Positions 1 through 7,336 of a stretch of 12,409 bases of DNA are shown piece by piece. Below the pieces are notes generated by a model. The model had not been told where the DNA came from and made no database searches. It worked only from the letters and a program-made list of their open reading frames with translations. A program made the translations under genes and the position numbers. This DNA comes from Bacilli bacterium (GTDB taxonomy: Bacteria; Bacillota; Bacilli; Tumebacillales; JAQBPP01). The stretch lies in contig JAQBPP010000190.1 of assembly GCA_028287455.1 (NCBI GenBank), forward strand, positions 1 to 12,409. Direction: 5' to 3'. Positions within the stretch are counted from its first letter, which is position 1; each line of letters opens with the position of its first letter.

Positions 1-2
1 CT

Positions 3-548
3 GAGATCCAGTTAGACAAAGGTTATATTCAGGTAGATGCCGCGATGCGTACGAATGAACCAAACATCTTTGCCATTGGTGACGTTATTGGTGGATTGCA
101 GTTGGCACATGTAGCAAGTCTGGAAGGAATCGTTGCGGTGGAAACGATAGCCGGTCAAACTGCGCGTGAAATTCGGTATGAACAGGTGCCGCGTTGTACC
201 TATACCCGTCCGGAAGTGGCCTCCGTGGGCATTTCAGAGAGGGAAGCACGCGAACGCGGCCATCAGGTCAAAACAGGCAAATTTTCCTTTCGAGTCAATG
301 GGAAGGCATTGGTAAACGGCGATCCGGAAGGCTTTGTAAAAATGATTTCGGATGCAGAGACCGGAGACTTATTGGGCGTACATCTAATTGGCGCGCATGC
401 AACCGACCTGATCTCAGAGGCTGCTCTGGCGCAAGTGCTGAACGCCTCAGCCTGGGAAATTAGCCAAACCATACATCCGCACCCTACTTTATCCGAAGTC
501 ATTGGGGAAGCGGCGCTTGCTGTTGAAGGACGAGCTATTCATAGTTAG
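3..548 (+). CDS. lpdV: Dihydrolipoyl dehydrogenase (E3), C-terminal part, 5'-truncated by the window edge
   Basis: This is the E3 flavoprotein of a 2-oxoacid dehydrogenase complex, which reoxidises dihydrolipoamide on E2 with FAD and passes electrons to NAD+. The reading frame is open from the window edge through residues EIQLDKGYIQVDAAMRTN, so the methionine at 45 is internal and the gene starts outside the window. Visible are the FAD-binding FAIGDV segment with the following AHVASLEG helix, the interface domain (YEQVPRCTYTRPEVASVG) and the C-terminal HPHPTLSE motif, whose second His and final Glu form the acid-base pair acting on the partner subunit's active site. The usual text of that motif is HAHPTLSE, so the Pro at the second position is a mild variant. 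The gene ends 11 nt before E1-alpha, so this is the dedicated E3 of the bkd set; that context is the reason for the name lpdV over a generic lpdA. Confidence 0.93.
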   Translation, partial: EIQLDKGYIQVDAAMRTNEPNIFAIGDVIGGLQLAHVASLEGIVAVETIAGQTAREIRYEQVPRCTYTRPEVASVGISEREARERGHQVKTGKFSFRVNGKALVNGDPEGFVKMISDAETGDLLGVHLIGAHATDLISEAALAQVLNASAWEISQTIHPHPTLSEVIGEAALAVEGRAIHS

Positions 549-559
549 GGGGAGACGAT

Positions 560-1552
560 ATGGCAGCAAAGCATGAGGAATTAGGACTGTCTGCTGAGCA
601 ATTGCTTGAAATGTACCAGTATATGTTGTCTGCGCGTATGACTGACGAGCGCATGACGCTTTTGCAGCGATCAGGGAAAATCAATTTTACTGTGTCCTGC
701 CAGGGGCAAGAGGCTGCACAAGTGGGTGCTGCTTTTGCAATGGACACGGCTATTGATTGGCTCGCTCCTTATTACCGCGATATTGGTTTGGTCTTGCGAT
801 TTGGCCATACGCTGACAGATTTAATGTACTCTGTCTTTGCCAGAGAGGAAGATCCGAATTCGGGCGGCAGGCAATTGCCCGGTCATTTCGGTGGCAAAAA
901 ATATCGAACCATTACAGGATCCTCTCCTGTTGGCACGCAGCTTCCGCATGCTGTCGGCTTTGCGCTTGCGGCGAAAATGCGCGGTGAGCAATCGGTTGTG
1001 CTGACGACACTTGGGGAAGGGGCCACGAATCAGGGCGACTTCCATGAAGGGTGCAATTTTGCGGGTGTACATAAATTGCCTGTGATTTTCTTCTGCGAAA
1101 ACAATCAATATGCCATTTCGGTTTCTCTGAAGATGCAATTAGGCTGTGAAAATGTAGCAGACCGCGGGGTCGCTTACGGATTCCCCGGAGTAATTGCAGA
1201 TGGTATGGATGTGCTGGACGTTTATCGCGTCTGCAAAGAGGCAGTCACACGCGCAAGAGCCGGCGAAGGACCTACGTTAATCGAAGCCAAAACCTATCGC
1301 CTCAAACCTCATACCTCTGATGATGACGACATGCGATACCGAACAAAAGAAGAAGTAGAAGAGGCGAAGAAACGCGATCCTATTCTGGTGTTTCGCACTT
1401 ACCTTGCGGAGCATGGCATTTTGACCCCGTTTCTGGAGGAGTCGATCAAGAAGCAAATTGAGATCGGGTTGGATGAAGCAACCGCGGCAGCAGAACAGGC
1501 AGCTTTCGCTCCGCCGGAATCGGCAGAACGCTTTGTCTACGCTGAGCAATAG
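560..1552 (+). CDS. bkdAA: Branched-chain 2-oxoacid dehydrogenase E1 component, alpha subunit
   Basis: This is the thiamine-diphosphate-dependent decarboxylase subunit that, with E1-beta, decarboxylates the oxoacids of valine, leucine and isoleucine and acylates the E2 lipoyl group. The protein has 330 residues, the usual size for Bacillus BkdAA. The TPP/Mg motif runs from GEG (152-154) to the Asn pair at 181-182. The substrate loop HTSDDDDMRYR (251-261) matches the His-Ser-Asp-Asp loop of branched-chain E1-alpha, and its run of four Asp is as I recall it from Bacillus BkdAA, which argues against a pyruvate or acetoin dehydrogenase. The C-terminus (APPESAERFVYAEQ) also fits BkdAA. The ATG at 560 follows a GGGGGAGA ribosome binding site directly after the E3 stop. 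The E1-beta GTG comes 11 nt after this gene's stop. Confidence 0.93.
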   Translation: MAAKHEELGLSAEQLLEMYQYMLSARMTDERMTLLQRSGKINFTVSCQGQEAAQVGAAFAMDTAIDWLAPYYRDIGLVLRFGHTLTDLMYSVFAREEDPNSGGRQLPGHFGGKKYRTITGSSPVGTQLPHAVGFALAAKMRGEQSVVLTTLGEGATNQGDFHEGCNFAGVHKLPVIFFCENNQYAISVSLKMQLGCENVADRGVAYGFPGVIADGMDVLDVYRVCKEAVTRARAGEGPTLIEAKTYRLKPHTSDDDDMRYRTKEEVEEAKKRDPILVFRTYLAEHGILTPFLEESIKKQIEIGLDEATAAAEQAAFAPPESAERFVYAEQ

Positions 1553-1563
1553 GAGGAGACCCA

Positions 1564-2547
1564 GTGGCAATACGTACATATATCCAGGCAATTACAGATG
1601 CGCTTGATGTGGAAATGGCGCTTGATGACTCCGTGTTCATCCTAGGTGAAGATGTCGGCAAGCGCGGCGGCGTATTTTCCGCCACCGCTGGCTTGATTGA
1701 AAAATATGGGGAGGAGCGCGTGCTGGATACACCGCTGTCAGAATCTGCCATCGTAGGCGTCGCCATTGGAGCCTCGATGGCGGGACTCAAACCTGTGGCC
1801 GAAATTCAGTTTGCGGACTTTATTTTTCCCGCTTATAACCAAATTGTGTCGGAAGCAGCGCGCATCCGTTATCGTTCGAACAACGATTGGAACTGCCCGG
1901 TTACCATTCGTGCACCCTATGGCGGAGGAGTCCACGGCGCTTTGTACCATTCTCAATCTGTGGAAGCACTGTTCTATCACGTGCCAGGTTTAAAAATAGT
2001 CACGCCTTCCACTCCTTACGAGGCAAAAGGGTTGTTGATTGCTGCGATTCGCGATCCGGATCCCGTGTTGTTTCTGGAACATAAGAAGTGCTACCGTCTG
2101 GTCAAAGGGGAAGTGCCGGATGACGACTATACTCTGCCGATCGGCAAGGCCAACGTCAAACGCGAAGGGGATGACATTACCGTCTTCACCTATGGATTAA
2201 TGACGCATTATTGTTTGGAAGCGGCTGATGTGTTGGCCAAAGACGGCATATCCGTACACTTAGTCGACCTGGTTTCGATTCGTCCGATGGATCAGCAGGC
2301 GATTGTGGAAGCGGCTGAACGGACAGGCAAAGTGTTGATTGTACACGAGGACAACAAGTTTGGCGGCGTGGGTGCGGAAATCAGCGCCATTATCGCAGAA
2401 GAATGCTTGTTCAGTTTGGATGCGCCGATTCGCAGACTGTGCGGGCCGGAAATTCCTGCGATGCCTTTTAGTCCTCCGCTGGAGAAGTACTATCTGCTGT
2501 CAGCCAGCAAAATTGCGGAATCGATGCGGGAATTAGCGCGGTATTAA
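1564..2547 (+). CDS. bkdAB: Branched-chain 2-oxoacid dehydrogenase E1 component, beta subunit
   Basis: This is the partner of E1-alpha in the alpha2beta2 TPP-dependent decarboxylase. The 327 residues match the usual BkdAB length and contain a transketolase-like pyrimidine-binding domain followed by the C-terminal transketolase domain. Family landmarks are the start MAIRTYIQAITDAL, GEDVGKRGGVF, LDTPLSESAIVG with the TPP-activating Glu, and the GGGVHGALYHSQSVE loop carrying active-site His residues. The C-terminal half has VHLVDLVSIRPMD and VHEDNKFGGVGAEI. The start is GTG at 1564, behind a perfect AGGAGG that overlaps the E1-alpha stop codon. The stop overlaps a possible ATG of the next gene in a TAATG arrangement. 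No frameshift or missing residue was noticed. Confidence 0.94.
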   Translation: MAIRTYIQAITDALDVEMALDDSVFILGEDVGKRGGVFSATAGLIEKYGEERVLDTPLSESAIVGVAIGASMAGLKPVAEIQFADFIFPAYNQIVSEAARIRYRSNNDWNCPVTIRAPYGGGVHGALYHSQSVEALFYHVPGLKIVTPSTPYEAKGLLIAAIRDPDPVLFLEHKKCYRLVKGEVPDDDYTLPIGKANVKREGDDITVFTYGLMTHYCLEAADVLAKDGISVHLVDLVSIRPMDQQAIVEAAERTGKVLIVHEDNKFGGVGAEISAIIAEECLFSLDAPIRRLCGPEIPAMPFSPPLEKYYLLSASKIAESMRELARY

Positions 2548-2564
2548 TGCCAATGGATGAACCC

Positions 2565-2570
2565 AAAGGA
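2565..2570 (+). promoter_or_regulatory. Ribosome binding site deciding the E2 start
   Basis: AAAGGA lies nine bases before GTG 2580. It favours that start over the in-frame ATG at 2547, which is only coupled through a TAATG overlap. Some expression from 2547 by re-initiation cannot be ruled out. Confidence 0.55.
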
Positions 2571-2579
2571 TGTGAAGAT

Positions 2580-3845
2580 GTGAGTGAAGTGAAAATGCCA
2601 CAATTGGGGGAAACCGTCGTTGAGGGAACAGTTGGACGATGGCTCAAGCAAATTGGTGACCCGGTGGAGAAGTATGAAGCGTTGTGCGAAGTGGTTACTG
2701 ACAAAGTGAATGCGGAGATTCCATCCGACTTTAAAGGAGTTTTAACAGAAATTCTTGTTGCAGAAGGAACGACAGTACCTGTGGGAACCCCGATTTGCGT
2801 GATTCAGGAGGCAGCTGTCAGCTCTGAAACTCAAGCGGCCAAACAGGATTCGCCGCGTTTTTCTCCGGCAGTCTTGCAGCTGCTGCAGAAGTACCGGCTG
2901 GACCCGGCGTTAATCGAGGGGACAGGCATCAATGGCCGCATCACGCGCAAAGATGTGATGGATTATGTAGAAGCCGCCTCTAAAATTACTGCTGTGAGTT
3001 CGACCTTGTCGGAAAATGCTGGCGGAGCACCCGCAGAGGCTGCTGAAACTGCAACTGGTGCCAGATCCGGAACTGTTCAATCAAACGGTGTGATTCCGGA
3101 CACCACTCTGTCAGTGGATGCCAACCAGCAGTATCCAGTACACTCCGATACTGTGATTGCGGTAAGTCCTGTGCGGCGGACGATCGCCAAACGCATGCTG
3201 GAATCCAAGCAGCAAGTCCCACATGCCTGGATGATGGTGGAAGTCGATGTCACTGCGCTCGCCCGTTTTCGGGATAAAGCAAAAGAAGAGTTTCAACGCA
3301 AAGAGGGCGTGCCGTTAACCTACTTGCCGTTTTTTATTAAAGCGATCGTGGAATCCATTAAAGAATTCCCAATCTTAAATTCCTCCTGGGCAGAAGATAC
3401 CATTATCATCAAAAACGACATAAATGTTTCGATTGCCGTTGCTGCTGGCGATGCCTTATATGTCCCAGTCATTCATAAAGCAGATCGCCAAAGCATTGCA
3501 GGTCTGGCGCATTCCATTTCGGAGCTGGCTTTTAAGGCGCGCAACGGAAGACTAACGCCTGCTGAAGTACAAGGAGGCACCTTCACGATCAATAACACGG
3601 GTGCTTTTGGCTCGATCCAATCCGTGCCGATCATCAATACACCTCAAGCAGCGATTTTGACTGTCGAGTCCATTGTCCGTCGTCCAGTGGTCATTGAAAG
3701 CGATGCAATTGCGATTCGTTCCATTGTCAACCTTTGCTTGTCGCTCGATCATCGCGTGTTGGACGGTTTGGTTTGCGGCCGGTTTATGGCTGCGGTTAAA
3801 GGTCGTTTGGAAACAATGGGGACTCAGGAAGTGAACGTGTACTAA
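2580..3845 (+). CDS. bkdB: Branched-chain 2-oxoacid dehydrogenase E2, dihydrolipoyl acyltransferase
   Basis: This is the core of the complex; it carries the acyl group on a swinging lipoyl arm and transfers it to CoA. Domains, counted from the GTG at 2580 (421 residues): lipoyl domain at about 1-77 with lipoyl-lysine K42 in VTDKVNAEI; peripheral subunit-binding domain at about 92-131 (SPAVLQLLQKYRLDP, GINGRITRKDV); a flexible linker rich in Ala, Ser, Thr and Gly at about 133-190; then the catalytic domain, with active-site H391 and D395 in DHRVLDG. The longer reading from ATG 2547 overlaps the E1-beta stop but lacks a ribosome binding site and adds 11 residues not typical of E2 proteins. GTG 2580 has AAAGGA nine bases upstream and gives the classic MSEVKMPQLGE start, so I prefer it. 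It is a likely client of the lipA and lipB genes that follow. Confidence 0.93.
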   Translation: MSEVKMPQLGETVVEGTVGRWLKQIGDPVEKYEALCEVVTDKVNAEIPSDFKGVLTEILVAEGTTVPVGTPICVIQEAAVSSETQAAKQDSPRFSPAVLQLLQKYRLDPALIEGTGINGRITRKDVMDYVEAASKITAVSSTLSENAGGAPAEAAETATGARSGTVQSNGVIPDTTLSVDANQQYPVHSDTVIAVSPVRRTIAKRMLESKQQVPHAWMMVEVDVTALARFRDKAKEEFQRKEGVPLTYLPFFIKAIVESIKEFPILNSSWAEDTIIIKNDINVSIAVAAGDALYVPVIHKADRQSIAGLAHSISELAFKARNGRLTPAEVQGGTFTINNTGAFGSIQSVPIINTPQAAILTVESIVRRPVVIESDAIAIRSIVNLCLSLDHRVLDGLVCGRFMAAVKGRLETMGTQEVNVY

Positions 3846-3891
3846 AGCAGCAGCTCATTTGCTGTGTGAGCACGTGGAAAGGGATCTGAAT

Positions 3892-4800
3892 ATGCAAAAC
3901 AACCACGCGGCAGCAGGAATTGCCAGTGATTCTATGAAACGTCCGGATTGGCTGAAAATCCGGGTCAACACGGGTGAAAACTACCAGGAACTCAAGCAGT
4001 TGATGCGCAGCCAAACCCTGCACACGGTATGTGAAGAAGCACGGTGTCCAAACATTTACGAATGTTGGCAGAACCGAACGGCCACTTTTATGATCTTAGG
4101 TGCAATTTGTACACGTGCCTGCCGATTTTGTGCGGTCACTTCAGGACGGCCAACCGAACTGGATCTGGCGGAACCGGAACGTGTGGCCGACTCGGTGGAG
4201 GCGATGGAACTGAGGCATGTGGTGGTGACTTCGGTTGCCCGCGACGACCTCACTGACGGGGGCGCGTCTGTGTTTGCCGCCACGATTCGGGCGATTCGGG
4301 TGAAGCGGCCCACTTGTTCCGTCGAAGTGTTAATCCCTGATTTTATGGGGGATCTGTCTGCATTGGAAACGGTCATGAAAGCAGATCCTGACATTCTTAA
4401 TCATAACGTGGAAACTGTCCGCAGGTTGTCTGATAAGGTTCGTTCGAAGGCCAAATACGACCGCTCGCTGGAACTGCTGCAGCGTGCAAAATCGATCAAT
4501 GCCAGCATTCCCAGCAAATCCAGCGTCATGCTGGGTGTTGGCGAAACTGAGGCTGAAGTAGTAGAGACGATGCAAGATTTGCGCGCAGTAAATGTGGATA
4601 TTCTTACGCTGGGTCAATACTTGCAGCCAACACCCAATCATTTGCGGATTGAAAAATACTGGACTCCAGACGAGTTTGCAAACTTCAAGCAGCAGGGAAT
4701 CGCACTCGGTTTTAAACATGTGGAATCTGGACCGCTAGTGCGCTCTTCCTACCATGCACATGAACAAGTGCAGGAGGTCAGGACCCATGACAGAACGTAA
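3892..4800 (+). CDS. lipA: Lipoyl synthase
   Basis: This radical-SAM enzyme inserts two sulfur atoms into protein-bound octanoyl chains to form the lipoyl cofactor of E2 and GcvH proteins. Both iron-sulfur sets are visible, counted from ATG 3892 (302 residues): the auxiliary-cluster cysteines C47, C52 and C58 (CEEARCPNIYEC) and the radical-SAM CxxxCxxC at C73, C77 and C80 (CTRACRFC). Other family text includes VVVTSVARDDLTDGGA, ILNHNVETV, SSVMLGVGET, TLGQYLQPT and the terminal VRSSYHA with its conserved Ser. The frame also opens at a TTG at 3859, but AAAGGG eight bases before ATG 3892 makes the latter the better start. It lies downstream of bkdB and overlaps lipB by 14 nt, so the two are probably translationally coupled. 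In B. subtilis lipA is not, as far as I recall, inside the bkd operon. Confidence 0.93.
   Translation: MQNNHAAAGIASDSMKRPDWLKIRVNTGENYQELKQLMRSQTLHTVCEEARCPNIYECWQNRTATFMILGAICTRACRFCAVTSGRPTELDLAEPERVADSVEAMELRHVVVTSVARDDLTDGGASVFAATIRAIRVKRPTCSVEVLIPDFMGDLSALETVMKADPDILNHNVETVRRLSDKVRSKAKYDRSLELLQRAKSINASIPSKSSVMLGVGETEAEVVETMQDLRAVNVDILTLGQYLQPTPNHLRIEKYWTPDEFANFKQQGIALGFKHVESGPLVRSSYHAHEQVQEVRTHDRT
4772..4777 (+). promoter_or_regulatory. Ribosome binding site of lipB inside lipA
   Basis: A perfect AGGAGG lies nine bases before ATG 4787 and inside the last codons of lipA. It decides the lipB start against the upstream in-frame ATG at 4754. Confidence 0.7.
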
Positions 4801-5506
4801 CACAGGTCTTGCCCACGCCCGTCCGCAAATTTCTTGCAGCTTTTGCGGCCAGATGTCCTATCAGGATGGACTGGACCTGCAGCGGCAGGCCATTGAACAA
4901 GTAAGGGTCGGAGCAAATTCTGCACTTTATCTGCTGGAGCATACACCAGTTATCACGATCGGACGTCAAGGACTTCTGGAGCATATTCTGGCAGAACCTG
5001 TGCATCTGCAAGGACTCGGAGTACAGGTTTTTCACGTGGATCGCGGCGGTGATGTCACGTTTCATGGACCGGGTCAGCTGGTGGCGTATCCCATTTTTGA
5101 TTTGGCTCCCTGGCAGCACGACCTGCACAGGTACGTACGGAATTTGGAGGAAGTTGTGATTCGTCTGCTTGCATCATTCGGCATACGCGCTCACCGGGCG
5201 AAGGATCTGCCTGGGGTGTGGCTGGGCACGAAAAAAATCTGTGCAATCGGGGCCAAAGCAAACCGGTATTTAGGTGCAAAGGGATATATCATGTCGCATG
5301 GGCTTGCCCTCAATGTGAACGTTGATCTGTCTTATTTTTCACTGATCGTTCCCTGCGGACTGGCAGACAAGTCAGTCACCTCCATGCAGCAGGAACTAGG
5401 CGCCGGGCTGCCTTTGTGGGAGGTTGCGGAGCAAATGGCGCACCAATTTCAGGAGATTTTTCAGGTGGAACTCTTGCAAGATCGATGCGATAATGAGAAC
5501 ATATAA
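4787..5506 (+). CDS. lipB: Octanoyl-[acyl carrier protein]:protein N-octanoyltransferase, LipB type
   Basis: This enzyme transfers octanoate from acyl carrier protein to the lipoyl-domain lysine, making the LipA substrate. The 239 residues (from ATG 4787) carry the LipB signature RGGDVTFHGPGQLVAYP (86-102) and the Lys-Ile-Cys segment with K150, equivalent to the E. coli LipB catalytic Lys. HGLALNVNVDLSYF is followed by IVPCG, with catalytic C190. This is LipB, not the LipM or LipL octanoyltransferases of B. subtilis, which lack this exact text. An in-frame ATG exists at 4754, but AGGAGG (4772-4777) sits nine bases before 4787. The gene begins inside lipA. An N-terminal CSFC (C17, C20) precedes the usual LipB core and is not a family feature I know. 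The C-terminus is short and acidic. Confidence 0.93.
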   Translation: MTERNTGLAHARPQISCSFCGQMSYQDGLDLQRQAIEQVRVGANSALYLLEHTPVITIGRQGLLEHILAEPVHLQGLGVQVFHVDRGGDVTFHGPGQLVAYPIFDLAPWQHDLHRYVRNLEEVVIRLLASFGIRAHRAKDLPGVWLGTKKICAIGAKANRYLGAKGYIMSHGLALNVNVDLSYFSLIVPCGLADKSVTSMQQELGAGLPLWEVAEQMAHQFQEIFQVELLQDRCDNENI

Positions 5507-5517
5507 GAAAAACGTCT

Positions 5518-5558
5518 AACGAAATAGTCACTTTCGTCGTTAATCAGTCCACTTCGTC
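5518..5558 (+). repeat. Short imperfect repeats and small hairpin in the lipB-mutase gap
   Basis: Within the 118-nt gap, AGTCACTTTCGTC (5526-5538) recurs as AGTCCACTTCGTC (5546-5558), 10 of 13 bases identical with a 20-bp offset. ACGAAA (5519-5524) can also pair with TTTCGT (5532-5537) across a 7-nt loop. No U-tract follows, so this does not look like a terminator. It could be an operator or RNA structure, or chance; nothing ties it to a known regulator. Confidence 0.3.
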
Positions 5559-5575
5559 AGGAGGTGGGCTTCTTT

Positions 5576-5632
5576 ATGAAAAACAGAGAACGCCTGGAAG
5601 CTAGCGTAAAGGAGGTGCAAGGAAGTGCCTGA
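5576..5632 (+). CDS. Putative 18-residue leader or coupling peptide upstream of the mutase gene
   Basis: ATG 5576 opens an 18-codon frame, MKNRERLEASVKEVQGSA, with AGGAGGT ten bases upstream (5559-5565). Its TGA (5630-5632) lies 5-7 nt inside the mutase gene, whose GTG is at 5625 in the +1 frame relative to this one. The mutase ribosome binding site (AAAGGAGGTG, 5608-5617) lies within its coding sequence, so ribosomes finishing the mini-ORF would end on the mutase start. It may be a translational coupler. The charged text also resembles the N-terminal helix of some mutase large subunits, so it could be a leftover of a longer N-terminus separated by a frameshift. I know no homologue. Confidence 0.35.
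   Translation: MKNRERLEASVKEVQGSA
5608..5617 (+). promoter_or_regulatory. Near-perfect ribosome binding site of the mutase large subunit
   Basis: AAAGGAGGTG is almost fully complementary to the 3' end of 16S rRNA and stands seven bases before GTG 5625. It supports GTG 5625 as the genuine start, even though a translated mini-ORF may overlap it. Confidence 0.75.
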
Positions 5633-7283
5633 TCATGACAGAAAACAAGACGGGTTGAATAAAGCGGAACGGTCAACAGAGCGCCACCCGCAGCGACAGG
5701 CCAAATTTTCCACCTCCAGCGGACTGGAAGTAAAACCGCTGTACACGCCAGAGGATGGCATTGAGTCCGAAGCTGAGTACGAGCAAAAGCTGGGTTACCC
5801 TGGTGAATATCCTTATACACGCGGGGTTCAACCCACCATGTATCGGGGACGGCTCTGGACGATGCGCCAATATGCCGGTTTTGGATCTGCGGAAGAGACC
5901 AATGAGCGCTTCCGGTTTCTGCTCGCGCAAGGACAAACCGGGCTGTCAGTTGCGTTTGATTTACCGACACAAATTGGCTATGATTCTGACGACTTGATGG
6001 CAGCAGGAGAGGTCGGCAAGGTTGGAGTAGCAATTGATTCGCTTGAAGATATGGAAGCGCTGCTCGCAGGCATTCCGCTGGATCGCGTTTCCACTTCCAT
6101 GACAATCAACGCCTCGGCGATTGTTCTCTTGGCCATGTATATTGTGGCAGCAGAGAAACAAGGCATTTCAGCAAATCAACTATCCGGTACGATTCAAAAT
6201 GATATTCTAAAGGAATATGTCGCGCGCGGCACCTATATTTACCCTCCTAAACCTTCCATGCGGTTGATTACTGATATCTTCGCGTATTGCAGCAAGAAAG
6301 TACCGAATTGGAACACCATCTCGATCTCTGGCTATCATATTCGAGAGGCGGGCTCCACTGCAGTTCAGGAGATTGCGTTTACATTGTCAAATGCGATTGC
6401 GTATGTGACTGCCGCACTGGAGCAGGGGCTTGCGATTGATCAATTTGCGCCACGCCTGTCGTTTTTCTTTAACGCTCATAATCATTTCTTCGAAGAAATT
6501 GCAAAATTTCGTGCGGCCAGACGAATCTGGTCCCACGTGATGCGCGAGCGGTTTGGCGCAAAAGATCCCAAATCTTTAGCTCTGCGTTTCCATACGCAAA
6601 CGGCAGGATCCACGTTGACCGCACAACAACCGGACAACAATATCGTAAGGGTTGCGCTTCAGGCGCTCATGGCGGTGCTTGGTGGAACTCAATCGCTGCA
6701 TACAAACGGCAGGGATGAAGCACTCGCGTTGCCCACGGAGGAATCCGCTCGAATTGCGCTGCGGACACAGCAAATTATTGCCTATGAGAGCGGGGCGGCC
6801 GACGCGATTGACCCGCTTGGTGGTTCCTATTACATAGAGGCTTTGACAGACGAGATCGAACGTGCTGCAAGAGAATATATGGATCAGATCGATCAACTGG
6901 GCGGAGCGGTGGAAGCGATTGAACAAGGCTTTATGCAGCGAGAGATTCACGCGGCCGCGTATGAAGAACAGCGGGCCATTGAAGCCGGCCGGCGAATCGT
7001 AGTTGGGGTGAACAAATTTCAACTTGAAAATGAACCCACTCCTCACTTAATGCGGTTGAATCCAAAACTCGGTGAAATCCAAACAGTGAAACTCGCAAGA
7101 CTCCGCGCCGCGAGGGATCAGTCTGCGGTAGACGCAGTGCTGCAGCAATTGGAGCAGGCGGCACAAGGCACAGAGAATATGATGCCTTACATATTGGATG
7201 CTGTGAGAGCGTACGCAACGCTTGGTGAGATCTGCAATACCCTGCGTGGGGTGTTTGGCGAATACAGACCGTCCAATTTTTAA
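5625..7283 (+). CDS. mutA: Methylmalonyl-CoA mutase, large (catalytic, TIM-barrel) subunit
   Basis: This enzyme rearranges (R)-methylmalonyl-CoA to succinyl-CoA using adenosylcobalamin. The 552 residues cover only the substrate-binding TIM-barrel part; the cobalamin domain is encoded separately just downstream, as in archaeal and some bacterial split mutases. Landmarks are YPGEYPYTRGVQPTMYRGR, FDLPTQIGYDSD, GTIQNDILKEY, SGYHIREAG, APRLSFFF, GGTQSLHTNGRDEAL and DPLGGSYYIE. Y83 (RQYAGF) and R201 (ARGTYIYPP) correspond by alignment to Y89 and R207 of the Propionibacterium enzyme, which recognise the substrate carboxylate, and H238 matches H244. In isobutyryl-CoA mutases these two specificity positions are, as I recall, Phe and Gln, so methylmalonyl-CoA is the expected substrate. 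The frame ends with GVFGEYRPSNF, normal for the split form. Naming of the subunits (mutA/mutB/mcmA1) varies between databases. Confidence 0.92.
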   Translation: MPDHDRKQDGLNKAERSTERHPQRQAKFSTSSGLEVKPLYTPEDGIESEAEYEQKLGYPGEYPYTRGVQPTMYRGRLWTMRQYAGFGSAEETNERFRFLLAQGQTGLSVAFDLPTQIGYDSDDLMAAGEVGKVGVAIDSLEDMEALLAGIPLDRVSTSMTINASAIVLLAMYIVAAEKQGISANQLSGTIQNDILKEYVARGTYIYPPKPSMRLITDIFAYCSKKVPNWNTISISGYHIREAGSTAVQEIAFTLSNAIAYVTAALEQGLAIDQFAPRLSFFFNAHNHFFEEIAKFRAARRIWSHVMRERFGAKDPKSLALRFHTQTAGSTLTAQQPDNNIVRVALQALMAVLGGTQSLHTNGRDEALALPTEESARIALRTQQIIAYESGAADAIDPLGGSYYIEALTDEIERAAREYMDQIDQLGGAVEAIEQGFMQREIHAAAYEEQRAIEAGRRIVVGVNKFQLENEPTPHLMRLNPKLGEIQTVKLARLRAARDQSAVDAVLQQLEQAAQGTENMMPYILDAVRAYATLGEICNTLRGVFGEYRPSNF

Positions 7284-7336
7284 CAGAAAAGAAATTATCG
7301 AAATTTGGTGGGATCAATACTTAAGGAGGGAACAGG

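Noticed and set aside
821..1138. Minus-strand open frames of about 100-180 codons throughout (for example 821-1138, 5557-6105, 6576-7046, 9615-10106, 10871-11356)
   Set aside because: They lie wholly or mostly antisense to well-identified enzymes, have no recognisable motifs or ribosome binding sites, and are shadows of the real genes.
560..2547. E1 genes as pyruvate or acetoin dehydrogenase
   Set aside because: The HTSDDDD-type loop, the length and the BkdAA-like C-terminus of E1-alpha fit the branched-chain enzyme better, as does the propionate branch downstream.
3846..3891. GCTCA/TGAGC hairpin (3853-3857 with 3867-3871) between bkdB and lipA as an attenuator
   Set aside because: The stem is 5 bp with a 9-nt loop and no U-run; too weak to call.
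5482..5507. GATAAT and TATAAG as -10 boxes of a promoter at the end of lipB
   Set aside because: No -35 box stands at acceptable spacing from either; TTGCAA at 5474 is 9 or 22 nt away.
5507..5624. Possible cobalamin riboswitch in front of the B12-dependent mutase
   Set aside because: The gap is only 118 nt, I see no GCCACTG-like B12 box, and the only structure is a small hairpin with a different layout.
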